NCBI GenBank assembly: GCA_937890245.1 | Contig: CALACF010000437.1 | Coordinates: 1 to 10,713 of the forward strand | Reading direction: 5' to 3' | Length of the DNA: 10,713 bases | DNA from: an uncultured Flavobacteriales bacterium | Lineage (GTDB): Bacteria; Bacteroidota; Bacteroidia; Flavobacteriales_D; Sanyastnellaceae | In this document: piece after piece, positions 1 to 6,351 of the stretch | How the letters are laid out: each line of letters starts with the position of its first letter | How positions within the stretch are numbered: the stretch's first letter is position 1 | Notes under the pieces: model-generated | Databases searched by the model: none | Seen by the model: only the letters and a program-made list of their open reading frames with translations | What the model was told of the DNA's origin: nothing | Translations under genes and position numbers: made by a program

Positions 1-779
1 GCGTGAAAGGCCAGCCGGAGATCGAGCAAATGCAACGCGCAAGTGACATCACCAAGGCTGGATTCGATCGCGTGCTGAAGTTCATCAAGCCCGGGGTCAC
101 CGAGTACGAAATCGAGGCGGAATTCCTGCACGAGTTTGTGCGCCGCGGCTCGCGCGGATTTGCCTACACGCCGATCATCGGCAGCGGATACAATGCTTGC
201 GTGCTGCACTATATCGAGAACAGCCAGACCTGCAAGGACGGTGAGGTGATCCTGATGGATGTCGGTGCTGAGTATGCCAATTACGCAGCGGATATGACGC
301 GCTGTGTCCCCGTCAACGGACGCTTCACGGCCCGCCAGCGCGAGGTTTACGACGCCGTATTGTCCGTGATGCGCGAGGCGATGACGATGCTACGACCTGG
401 TGTATTGCTGCGCGACTATCACCGTGGGGTGGGCGACTTGATGACGGAACAACTGCTGAAACTTGGCCTTATCGACCGGCACGACATTGAAAAGCAAGAC
501 CCTGCATGGCCCGCATATAAGAAGTATTTCATGCACGGCACCTCGCATTTCATCGGACTTGACGTCCACGATTTGGGGCTCTGGCATGAGCCGATTCAAG
601 CTGGAAATGTGTTCACGGTAGAGCCGGGAATTTACATCCCCGAGGAGGGGCTCGGCATTCGCTTGGAAAACGACATCGTAATTCAAAACGACGGCTTCCT
701 CGATTTGATGCGGGACATTCCTGTTGATGCCGAAGCGATTGAGGAGGCAATGAACGCACAAACTACGGTTGCCAAGTGA
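1..779 (+). CDS. pepP: Xaa-Pro aminopeptidase (M24 family, PepP type), C-terminal part, 5' end outside window
   Basis: Cytoplasmic metallopeptidase that removes an N-terminal residue preceding proline; family members use two Mn ions. About 258 residues are visible (frame starts at base 3), forming the whole pita-bread catalytic domain. Numbering from base 3, the five expected metal ligands are Asp86 (ILMD), Asp97 (AAD), His182 (HGTSH), Glu207 (TVEPG) and Glu222 (RLEND). The accessory histidines seen in E. coli PepP are also present: His69 (LHYIEN), His178 and His189 (DVHD). Full-length PepP proteins are about 430-460 residues, so the N-terminal creatinase-type domain lies upstream of the window. 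The GTG at base 3 falls just before the catalytic domain, where E. coli PepP reads IKSPEEI, so it is an internal valine and not a start. The stop codon lies 2 bases before the next gene's ATG, which suggests co-transcription. The family call is very secure; other M24 members such as prolidase fit less well. Confidence 0.95.
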   Translation, partial: VKGQPEIEQMQRASDITKAGFDRVLKFIKPGVTEYEIEAEFLHEFVRRGSRGFAYTPIIGSGYNACVLHYIENSQTCKDGEVILMDVGAEYANYAADMTRCVPVNGRFTARQREVYDAVLSVMREAMTMLRPGVLLRDYHRGVGDLMTEQLLKLGLIDRHDIEKQDPAWPAYKKYFMHGTSHFIGLDVHDLGLWHEPIQAGNVFTVEPGIYIPEEGLGIRLENDIVIQNDGFLDLMRDIPVDAEAIEEAMNAQTTVAK

Positions 780-781
780 GC

Positions 782-1363
782 ATGCTGGGGCTGAAATTGG
801 GAACGGATCCGCGTTGGGCTAAGCTGGCCGAGGAAAACATTCCCGCTTTGCTGACGGACCACGCGTGGTGCGAGCAAAAGGCGGCCTCAAATGCAATCAG
901 CACCATCACGCGCTTTCCCGAGCATTTGGATTTAGTGCAGGCGTTGACGCGGATTGCAGGCGAGGAAATTGAGCATTTCGGGCTGGTGGTCGAGAAAATC
1001 CAGGCGCGTGGCTGGAAGCTCGGCTTTGACGACAAGGACCCCTACATCGGAGAGCTTGCAAAGTTCATCAAGCGGGGCGGGGACCGGCCGGCGCAACTGG
1101 TCGACCGGCTGCTCTTGTCTGCCATGATCGAGGCCCGCAGCTGCGAGCGCTTCAAGATGCTGTCAGAGCGCATCTCTGATGAAGACCTGCGCGTGTTTTA
1201 CCGCGAGCTCATGATCAGCGAGGCCGAACATTACACCACCTTCTTGGGGCTGGCGCGCAAGTATGCCGGCCGTATCGACGTCGATGCGCGTTGGGCTGAA
1301 TTCCTCGAATTCGAAGGCGAAATCATCCAGTCTTATGGAAAGTCAGAAACCATCCATGGCTAA
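782..1363 (+). CDS. miaE: tRNA-(ms2io6A)-hydroxylase-like protein (MiaE family)
   Basis: MiaE is a non-haem di-iron monooxygenase that hydroxylates the isopentenyl side chain of 2-methylthio-N6-isopentenyladenosine at tRNA position 37, using O2. The protein has 193 residues from ATG 782. The ferritin-like four-helix pattern of iron ligands is complete: Glu31 (CEQKAAS), Glu62 with His65 (EEIEH), Glu117 (MIEARS), and Glu147 with His150 (SEAEH). The helix after the second ligand carries the family-like GLVVEKIQARGW segment. I chose ATG 782 because the resulting MLGLKL N-terminus resembles family starts as I remember them. A GTG at 776 would overlap the pepP stop as GTGA and add two residues. The next gene begins 8 bases before this stop. 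The neighbouring peptidase and thioredoxin genes do not explain its role. Substrate identity comes from the family, and no miaA or miaB lies in the window. Confidence 0.88.
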   Translation: MLGLKLGTDPRWAKLAEENIPALLTDHAWCEQKAASNAISTITRFPEHLDLVQALTRIAGEEIEHFGLVVEKIQARGWKLGFDDKDPYIGELAKFIKRGGDRPAQLVDRLLLSAMIEARSCERFKMLSERISDEDLRVFYRELMISEAEHYTTFLGLARKYAGRIDVDARWAEFLEFEGEIIQSYGKSETIHG

Positions 1364-2615
1364 TCGTTCGCGCCTCATCGTCGCGTCATTGACAGCTGCC
1401 ACGCTGTTTGCGCTGCTGTTCTCGCAATGCACGTTCAGCACGACCAGTCATAGCACCGGCGCCCCTTTGGATTTGAAGGCGTTTTTGTCTGAGCTCGCTG
1501 ACCAGCCCGCCGGAGCGTACACCGCTCAACTCACATCGCATTACTTCGCCACCGACCAGCGCGACACCGCGGAAGCTTACGTAAAGTGGGTGCCCGCCGT
1601 CGGCGACGCCAGCTGGGCGGCTGTCAGCTACTATGCAGTAGACGACAGCATCCAAACGTTGAGCCAGCACACACTTGACACGGTGCGCACCACCGTTCGG
1701 GACAGCAGCTTTGAGCGCAGCACCGTGGGCTCGGGCCGCGTCTCAGGGTATTGGCCGGGCATGATGTGCCCTTCTTTTCTCGGCGACACCGCTTGGTTCA
1801 GCACCGTTTTTGACGGCGATGCAGATTTTGATTGGCATCACACAGCCACATTGACGGACACCACGTGGACATTTGAAGCCACGGCGCATCCGGACACAAC
1901 AAACCCCGACGCGCGGCCAGAGGACATCCGGCGGTACAGCATCGATTACGACGCGATTTCAGGCCGTCTGGTGCATTTTGAATTTGAGTACTTCGAGATG
2001 TCCATCGCCTACGGATACTTGGATGACGTGACGTTTGATTGGACTGGCGAGTCGGCTGCGGAAGTGGCTGAAGCGGTGCTGAATTGGGCTCCAGACACGG
2101 TGTTGAAAGAGACCTTCCCGGAGCCAGAAGTGGAGCGGACCGAAGCGGAAGAAGAGGCCTACTGGAAAGAGCAGAGGGCCAAACACACAGCGGGCTGTCC
2201 TGTGACTGGGCAGGTTGCGCCGGAGCTGGCTGGGGTCGACCTCGATGGCGACTCGACGCGGCTGACGGCCTACCGGGGCGAGCTGGTTTTCCTCGACTTC
2301 TGGTACATCGGATGCGGGCCGTGCATGCAGGCTTTGCCGCATTTGCAGGCGGCCGGTGAAAAGTATGCCGATCGTGGCTTTCGCGTAATCGGTTCCAATG
2401 CCCATCAGTCCCCCGAAGTCCTCACGGCTTACTTTAAAAAACGGAGTCTCAACATCGACCAAATCATCACCGACGGCCGGCCCGAGGATTACAATATCCG
2501 GGTGCATCCCACGTGGTATTTAATCGGTCGGAATGGCGAAGTCCTCGAAACAGGATTGGGCTTCGGCGAAGGCTCCAATGCGGAGCTCGACTCCCTCATA
2601 CAAGTCCACATTTAA
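1356..2615 (+). CDS. lipoprotein with C-terminal TlpA/ResA-like thioredoxin domain
   Basis: Probable periplasm-facing thiol-disulfide oxidoreductase anchored by lipid; 419 residues from ATG 1356. The N-terminus has basic residues (MANRSR), a hydrophobic stretch 7-22, and a likely lipidated Cys25 in LFSQC; Gln just before the Cys is atypical. Residues about 30-250 form a Thr/Asp-rich, probably beta-rich region that I do not recognise, with one Cys in GMMCPSF. An acidic, charged linker (around EAEEEAYWKEQRAK) leads to the redoxin domain at about 281-410. That domain has Cys281 (GCPVTG), the active-site C320-G-P-C323 in DFWYIGCGPCM, and the cis-proline segment VHPTWYL. It lacks additional catalytic domains. 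Partner and direction (oxidising or reducing) are unknown; ResA/TlpA relatives mostly reduce thiols of exported proteins. An in-frame ATG at 1335 would add seven residues but makes a poorer signal peptide. It overlaps miaE by 8 bases, and ridA starts 1 base after its stop. Confidence 0.85.
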   Translation: MANRSRLIVASLTAATLFALLFSQCTFSTTSHSTGAPLDLKAFLSELADQPAGAYTAQLTSHYFATDQRDTAEAYVKWVPAVGDASWAAVSYYAVDDSIQTLSQHTLDTVRTTVRDSSFERSTVGSGRVSGYWPGMMCPSFLGDTAWFSTVFDGDADFDWHHTATLTDTTWTFEATAHPDTTNPDARPEDIRRYSIDYDAISGRLVHFEFEYFEMSIAYGYLDDVTFDWTGESAAEVAEAVLNWAPDTVLKETFPEPEVERTEAEEEAYWKEQRAKHTAGCPVTGQVAPELAGVDLDGDSTRLTAYRGELVFLDFWYIGCGPCMQALPHLQAAGEKYADRGFRVIGSNAHQSPEVLTAYFKKRSLNIDQIITDGRPEDYNIRVHPTWYLIGRNGEVLETGLGFGEGSNAELDSLIQVHI

Positions 2616-2616
2616 C

Positions 2617-3048
2617 ATGGAAAAAGCACAAGCACCCAAGCCTGTAGGCCTGTATCCGCTCACTCGTCGAGTCGGCAACCTCTTGTTTTTGAGCGGCGTC
2701 GGGCCGCGCATCCCCGGAAGTGGCGCCCACGATGAAGGCGTCCCTGGATTGAAGCTGGACCACAACGGAAATTTCGCGAATTTTGATTTTGACGCCCAAG
2801 CTGAAGGGGTCTTGGCCAATGTCCGCGCCATCCTCGAGCTGCACGGGGCCCAATGGGAAGACCTGGTGGACATCACCGTGTACCTGACCGACATGCAGCG
2901 CGACTTTGCCGCGTTCAACCGCATCTACCGCGCGCACTTTGAAAACGTGCCCGAAGACAAGCGCCCGTGCCGAACAACGGTGGAGGTCGGCGCCCTGCCA
3001 ACACCGATCGCGATCGAACTCAAGTGTGTTGCGGCCTTGTCGCATTAA
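2617..3048 (+). CDS. RidA (YjgF/YER057c/UK114) family deaminase, possible 2-aminomuconate deaminase
   Basis: RidA-fold protein of 143 residues that hydrolyses enamine/imine compounds. The conserved C-terminal signature is present: Arg119 in CRTTVEV, the ALPTP loop, and Glu134 in IAIELKCVA. The Arg-Glu spacing of 15 matches Arg105/Glu120 of E. coli family members. The LFLSGVGPRIPG segment, the GNFANFDFDAQ stretch, and a length about 15 residues above the usual 126-128 resemble 2-aminomuconate deaminases of the kynurenine/3-hydroxyanthranilate route (the NbaF/AmnD type). Those enzymes convert 2-aminomuconate to 4-oxalocrotonate plus ammonia. The next gene encodes tryptophan 2,3-dioxygenase, which fits such a role. 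The ATG at 2617 follows the previous stop by a single base, and the open frame upstream of it lies inside the previous gene. A general imine-clearing RidA role is the alternative. The family is certain; the specific substrate is an inference from length, motif resemblance and context. Confidence 0.88.
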   Translation: MEKAQAPKPVGLYPLTRRVGNLLFLSGVGPRIPGSGAHDEGVPGLKLDHNGNFANFDFDAQAEGVLANVRAILELHGAQWEDLVDITVYLTDMQRDFAAFNRIYRAHFENVPEDKRPCRTTVEVGALPTPIAIELKCVAALSH

Positions 3049-3076
3049 TTTCCGCACCTCAACTGAAACCACGACC

Positions 3077-4084
3077 ATGTCTGAATCAAAGTCTGAATCA
3101 AGAAAGCTCACTTCAACCCATGGGCCGCGAGAGTTCAAAACCTCAGTCCTAGAGAAGCTCGACTTGCTCGGCAAGAAGTACGAGGCCATGGGCCAAGATC
3201 TCGACGCCTACGTCGAAGGCCTTCTGCACGCTGATTTCCTGACGTACTGGGACTATGTCAATCTCGACACGCTCCTGAGTTTGCAACAGCCGAAGACGCC
3301 GTTTCCCGATGAAGAAATTTTCATCATCTACCATCAAACCACTGAACTGTATTTCAAATTGGCCTTGCACGAGCTGCGGCAATTGAACGAGATCGGCACG
3401 CCAAATGGAAAGCAGATGCTGCGTTGCGCAACACGTGTCAACCGCTATTTCAAAATCCTGACCGACAGTTTTGACGTGATGATCGACGGTATGGAGCGCA
3501 GTCAATTTCTGCAGTTCAGGATGTCGCTGCTGCCGTCGAGTGGTTTCCAAAGTGGCCAATACCGCTTCATTGAGGTGGCCTGCACGAGCTTCGACCGCTT
3601 GATGACTGCCGAGAAAAAGGAGGCCAAGGCCGGTCACGCTGTGGAGGACGTCGCCGGGATGTATGAAGACTTGTACTGGCGCCGGGGCGCTGTAGAATTG
3701 GCTTCAGGCAAGTCCACCTTGACGCTTCGGCAGTTCGAAGACAAGTACCGCGGGCAAATCATAGAACTGGCTGAGGAGCGCCACGCAACGAACCTCAACA
3801 CATTGCTGATGGGATTGCCCGAGGGCGAACGCAGCGCCGAGTTGATCGCCGCTTTGCGCATGCTCGACGCGCAAATCAACGTCAATTGGCCCCTGTCCCA
3901 TTACCGCAGCGCGGTGAAATACCTGCAGCGCAACCCCGTGGACATCGCGGCCACAGGCGGCACCAACTGGCAGAAGTACCTGCCGCCGCGCTTCCAGAAA
4001 TGCATTTTCTTCCCTTCTCTTTGGACGGATGAAGAGCAGGCCGAATGGGGCAAGGCTTGGGTGAACGAGCAGGTCGGCGGATGA
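3077..4084 (+). CDS. kynA: tryptophan 2,3-dioxygenase
   Basis: Haem-dependent cytoplasmic enzyme that opens the indole ring of L-tryptophan with O2 to give N-formyl-L-kynurenine, the first step of kynurenine breakdown. The protein has 335 residues. Key residues aligned to the Xanthomonas enzyme are Phe82 and the active-site base His86 in IFIIYHQTTEL, the substrate carboxylate-binding Arg163 in SGQYRFIE, the proximal haem ligand His275 in NWPLSHYRSAVKYL, and the GGTNW loop at 294-298 that contacts the substrate. It is longer than the 298-residue Xanthomonas protein. Part of the difference is a polar Ser/Glu/Lys N-terminal tail encoded by a 12-base tandem repeat. The ATG at 3077 is chosen because earlier in-frame codons lie inside ridA; the gap to ridA is 28 bases with no visible promoter. 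The ridA-kynA order suggests a tryptophan catabolic operon. Kynurenine formamidase, kynureninase and kynurenine monooxygenase are not in this window. Confidence 0.96.
   Translation: MSESKSESRKLTSTHGPREFKTSVLEKLDLLGKKYEAMGQDLDAYVEGLLHADFLTYWDYVNLDTLLSLQQPKTPFPDEEIFIIYHQTTELYFKLALHELRQLNEIGTPNGKQMLRCATRVNRYFKILTDSFDVMIDGMERSQFLQFRMSLLPSSGFQSGQYRFIEVACTSFDRLMTAEKKEAKAGHAVEDVAGMYEDLYWRRGAVELASGKSTLTLRQFEDKYRGQIIELAEERHATNLNTLLMGLPEGERSAELIAALRMLDAQINVNWPLSHYRSAVKYLQRNPVDIAATGGTNWQKYLPPRFQKCIFFPSLWTDEEQAEWGKAWVNEQVGG
3080..3103 (+). repeat. 12-base imperfect tandem repeat (2 copies) in the kynA N-terminus
   Basis: Two adjacent 12-base units, TCTGAATCAAAG and TCTGAATCAAGA, matching in their first ten bases, encode SESK-SESR immediately after the start codon. 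The unit length keeps the reading frame. It looks like a recent in-frame duplication in a disordered tail and is probably of no functional weight. Confidence 0.6.
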
Positions 4085-4164
4085 ACATTTGGCGGGGTAC
4101 AACTCGCAGGGTAATCCATCGCGATTTTGTGCGTTCAGATTGAGAACTGCACGAAATTCGAAAC

Positions 4165-5475
4165 TTGTATAACGCCCGCCATATTCCACTTCGCTCGACG
4201 CTTTTTGGCGCTTTCGCCGCGTTGATTTTCTCACTGCTGCTGATTTCTTGCGGAGGCGGGGATGATGGGCCGGGTTCTCAGGTCAATCCCGGTCCGGGCG
4301 GTTCAGGTGAAAATGCGGGGGGGGCTTCCTCAGGCCGGGACGTGTTGTCACCGGCGTCCAGCGAAGCGCAACTGGCTGCGCAGTTTGACTTGCGCGATTT
4401 AGGTGAAGCCCGTGTCGGGCTGACCGTGAAACAAGGGCGCGTCAAATCAGGCCAGACGCTCAGTCATTTGCTCAGCCCGCACGGCGTCTCGGCAGGCGTC
4501 ATTCACGGTTTGGACCGCGACGGGCGCGAGGTGTTTGATGCGCGCCGGATTCGTGCCGATCATACGTGGTGGATGTTCAAGTCGGCGACGGGCGAGCCCT
4601 TGCGTTTTGTATACAGCCTCGACCAACGCATCTACGTGGTTTTCAATCTTGAGAAGCCCGACGTGCGAAAAGGCCTGCTGCCGATGGAGACGACTCGGCA
4701 CACCGCTATTGGCATCATCAATCAGAGCTTGTCGCAGGACATGGAAGATGCGGGGCAGCCCGTCAGCCTGACGCTGGCGATGGCCGCGGTGTATGCGTGG
4801 ACGGTTGACTTCAGCCGGCTGCACAAGGGCGACCGCTACAAAATTATTTACGAGCAGGATCGCATTGCAGGCAAGCCCTACGGCATGCCCGAAATTGTGG
4901 CTGCAACATTCACGCATCAGGGTAAAATACTGCCGGCCTACCGCTTTCACCAAGGCGATAAGCCCGATTTTTTTGACGACGAGGGCGCGAGTTTACGCAA
5001 GGCGTTTTTGAAGGCACCACTCGAATTCAGCCGTATTTCTAGCCACTACAACAAGAAACGTTTCCACCCCGTACTCAACCGCATCAAACCGCATTTGGGC
5101 ACGGATTACGCGGCCCCCACGGGAACGCCCATCCTGGCTGTGGGCGACGGCGTGGTGACGAAGGCGTCGTACACCAAGGGCAACGGCAAGTATGTCAAGA
5201 TTCGCCACAACAGCACCTACGACACGCAGTACCTGCACATGAGCAAGCGCAAGGTGAAGAAGGGCGACCGCGTGAGCCAGGGCGATGTGATCGGGTATGT
5301 CGGCTCTACAGGTCTTGCCACGGGCCCGCATGTTTGCTTTCGATTTTGGAAGCACGGCGTGCAGGTGAACCACTTGAAGGAGGATTTTCCGCCCTCAGAT
5401 CCGATTCTCCCCGATTACGCGAACGCGTTTGCGGCGCATGCCAAGGGCCTGAGGGCTGAGTTGGCCAAGTTGTGA
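4165..5475 (+). CDS. lipoprotein M23 (LytM-type) peptidase with altered HxH motif
   Basis: Exported, probably lipid-anchored zinc peptidase-like protein of 436 residues that would act on peptidoglycan cross-links or another glycine-containing peptide. The signal sequence has Arg residues, hydrophobic stretch 11-27 and lipobox LISC with Cys29, followed by GGGDD and a Gly/Pro/Ser-rich linker to about 57. A middle region (about 75-290) resembles the LysM/OapA-like part that precedes M23 domains in such proteins. The M23 domain (about 298-402) has His310-x3-Asp314 in PHLGTDYAAPTGTP, His358 in QYLHMS, and the GPHVCFRFW segment. Here the usual His-x-His reads His389-Val-Cys391, so the third zinc ligand would be a cysteine. 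No ATG is available upstream of the signal peptide; TTG 4165 is the best start (a CTG at 4147 and ATT at 4156 are also in frame). The 80 bases after kynA show no clear -7 box or terminator. It converges on the next gene with a 6-base gap. Confidence 0.87.
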   Translation: MYNARHIPLRSTLFGAFAALIFSLLLISCGGGDDGPGSQVNPGPGGSGENAGGASSGRDVLSPASSEAQLAAQFDLRDLGEARVGLTVKQGRVKSGQTLSHLLSPHGVSAGVIHGLDRDGREVFDARRIRADHTWWMFKSATGEPLRFVYSLDQRIYVVFNLEKPDVRKGLLPMETTRHTAIGIINQSLSQDMEDAGQPVSLTLAMAAVYAWTVDFSRLHKGDRYKIIYEQDRIAGKPYGMPEIVAATFTHQGKILPAYRFHQGDKPDFFDDEGASLRKAFLKAPLEFSRISSHYNKKRFHPVLNRIKPHLGTDYAAPTGTPILAVGDGVVTKASYTKGNGKYVKIRHNSTYDTQYLHMSKRKVKKGDRVSQGDVIGYVGSTGLATGPHVCFRFWKHGVQVNHLKEDFPPSDPILPDYANAFAAHAKGLRAELAKL

Positions 5476-5481
5476 CGGGGT

Positions 5482-6351
5482 TCAGTTTGTGGCTGAGCTT
5501 AGGAAAGCGCGACCGAGCGGGTCGGATAGCGGGCCTGGGGCTGATCGCTCAGGATGCCATTGGACGCCGACAACAAAAGGCAGGGCCGTGGTGTCAGCCC
5601 AACGGATGCCTTCTATGAGTCCGCCCGGTGCTTCGGCCCAGGCCGCCCAGCCCTTGGCGAGCCGGTCGATGCCTTGGTGGTGGTGACTGATGATGGAGGC
5701 CGTGACGCCAGCTGTGAAAGGGACGCCGGCCGGAGCAATCGTGTGGGTGACGAGGACGGTGTGGGTCGTGTCGCGGGTCTCGCTCGGAACGTAAGCCGTG
5801 GTGCCGCCGCGGTGGCCGAAGAATCCAGCATCGGGCAGATGCGGATGCAGGGAGCCGCCGGTGTGGACGTTCAAGATCTGGAGGCCGCGGCATACGCCCA
5901 AGCAGGGCGTGGCGTTGGCCCAAACGTGGTCGATGAGTTGGGCTTCCACCGCGTCGCGCCAAGGGTCGATTCGGCCGCAGCGCAGGGTGTCGGCCGCTTG
6001 ATTGTAGCGCCCGGGGTGGACGTCGACGCCGCCCGTGAGCAAAATACCGTCTGCGCTCAAAAGGGCTGCTTCCAAGGCCAATGAATCCAGGCCATAGGCC
6101 TCGACAAAAACAAGGGAGTCGACCCCAGATCCGGGCTGGGCCGCCACGTTACTGAGCCAGTTTCGATAGCTGAGGCTCGAATAGAACTTGGACAGCACAA
6201 CGGTTGTCGGCTTGCCACTGGTTAGAGCTGTGGCGCTTTCACTTGCCGGTGCTTGCTTGGATTGGCATGACGAAAAACCGACGGCAATTGACGCAAGAGC
6301 AAGCCCAGCAACAAGAGCGAAACCGCCCCTCACGAATCGAGCACTGCTCAC
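5482..6351 (-). CDS. lipoprotein of the class I glutamine amidotransferase / peptidase C26 family (PuuD-like)
   Basis: Family members hydrolyse gamma-glutamyl amides; PuuD of E. coli cleaves gamma-glutamyl-GABA. The protein has 289 residues. The catalytic nucleophile Cys154 lies in LGVCRGLQILN, and the His266/Glu268 pair in VQWHPE. The substrate-side motif LLTGGVDVHPGRY (about 104-116) and NVHTGGSLHPHL (161-172) are typical of C26. Unlike cytosolic PuuD, it begins with a basic n-region, hydrophobic stretch about 11-26 and lipobox FSSC with Cys29, so it should be exported and lipid-anchored. There are no acidic residues just after that Cys, so a periplasm-facing location is likely. The start is GTG at 6351-6349, overlapping the lysS stop by four bases (GTGA), so translation is probably coupled; a second GTG at 6333 is possible but shortens the signal peptide. 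The substrate is unknown; periplasmic gamma-glutamyl or gamma-D-glutamyl peptides are possibilities only. No terminator is evident at its 3' end. Confidence 0.86.
   Translation of the reverse strand: MSSARFVRGGFALVAGLALASIAVGFSSCQSKQAPASESATALTSGKPTTVVLSKFYSSLSYRNWLSNVAAQPGSGVDSLVFVEAYGLDSLALEAALLSADGILLTGGVDVHPGRYNQAADTLRCGRIDPWRDAVEAQLIDHVWANATPCLGVCRGLQILNVHTGGSLHPHLPDAGFFGHRGGTTAYVPSETRDTTHTVLVTHTIAPAGVPFTAGVTASIISHHHQGIDRLAKGWAAWAEAPGGLIEGIRWADTTALPFVVGVQWHPERSAPGPLSDPLGRAFLSSATN

Noticed and set aside
1335..1355. Earlier ATG for the thioredoxin lipoprotein
   Set aside because: It adds seven residues and a second Met, extends the overlap with miaE to 29 bases and weakens the signal peptide n-region; ATG 1356 is preferred, though not proven.
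2906..3076. Upstream in-frame extension of kynA
   Set aside because: It would lie inside ridA in another frame; the tryptophan dioxygenase family does not have such an N-terminus and ATG 3077 is well placed.
2596..3189. Minus-strand open frame across ridA and the kynA start
   Set aside because: It overlaps two well-supported genes on the opposite strand and shows no family signature.
4085..4164. Possible promoter in the gap between kynA and the M23 gene
   Set aside because: A CGATTTTG stretch resembles the end of a -7 box, but the TA is missing and no -33 partner is clear. Read-through from kynA is equally likely.
3704..4234. Minus-strand open frame opposite the kynA 3' end and the gap before the M23 gene
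   Set aside because: It is almost wholly inside kynA in antisense, with no domain signature; the intergenic part is too short to support a separate gene.
5461..5500. Possible terminator between the converging M23 and C26 genes
   Set aside because: Only the small palindrome TTGGCCAA and scattered short complementary bits are visible; there is no convincing GC-rich stem followed by a T run on either strand.
5554..6084. Open frame on the + strand opposite the C26 lipoprotein gene
   Set aside because: It is antisense to a gene with an intact catalytic triad and signal peptide, and has no recognisable motif.
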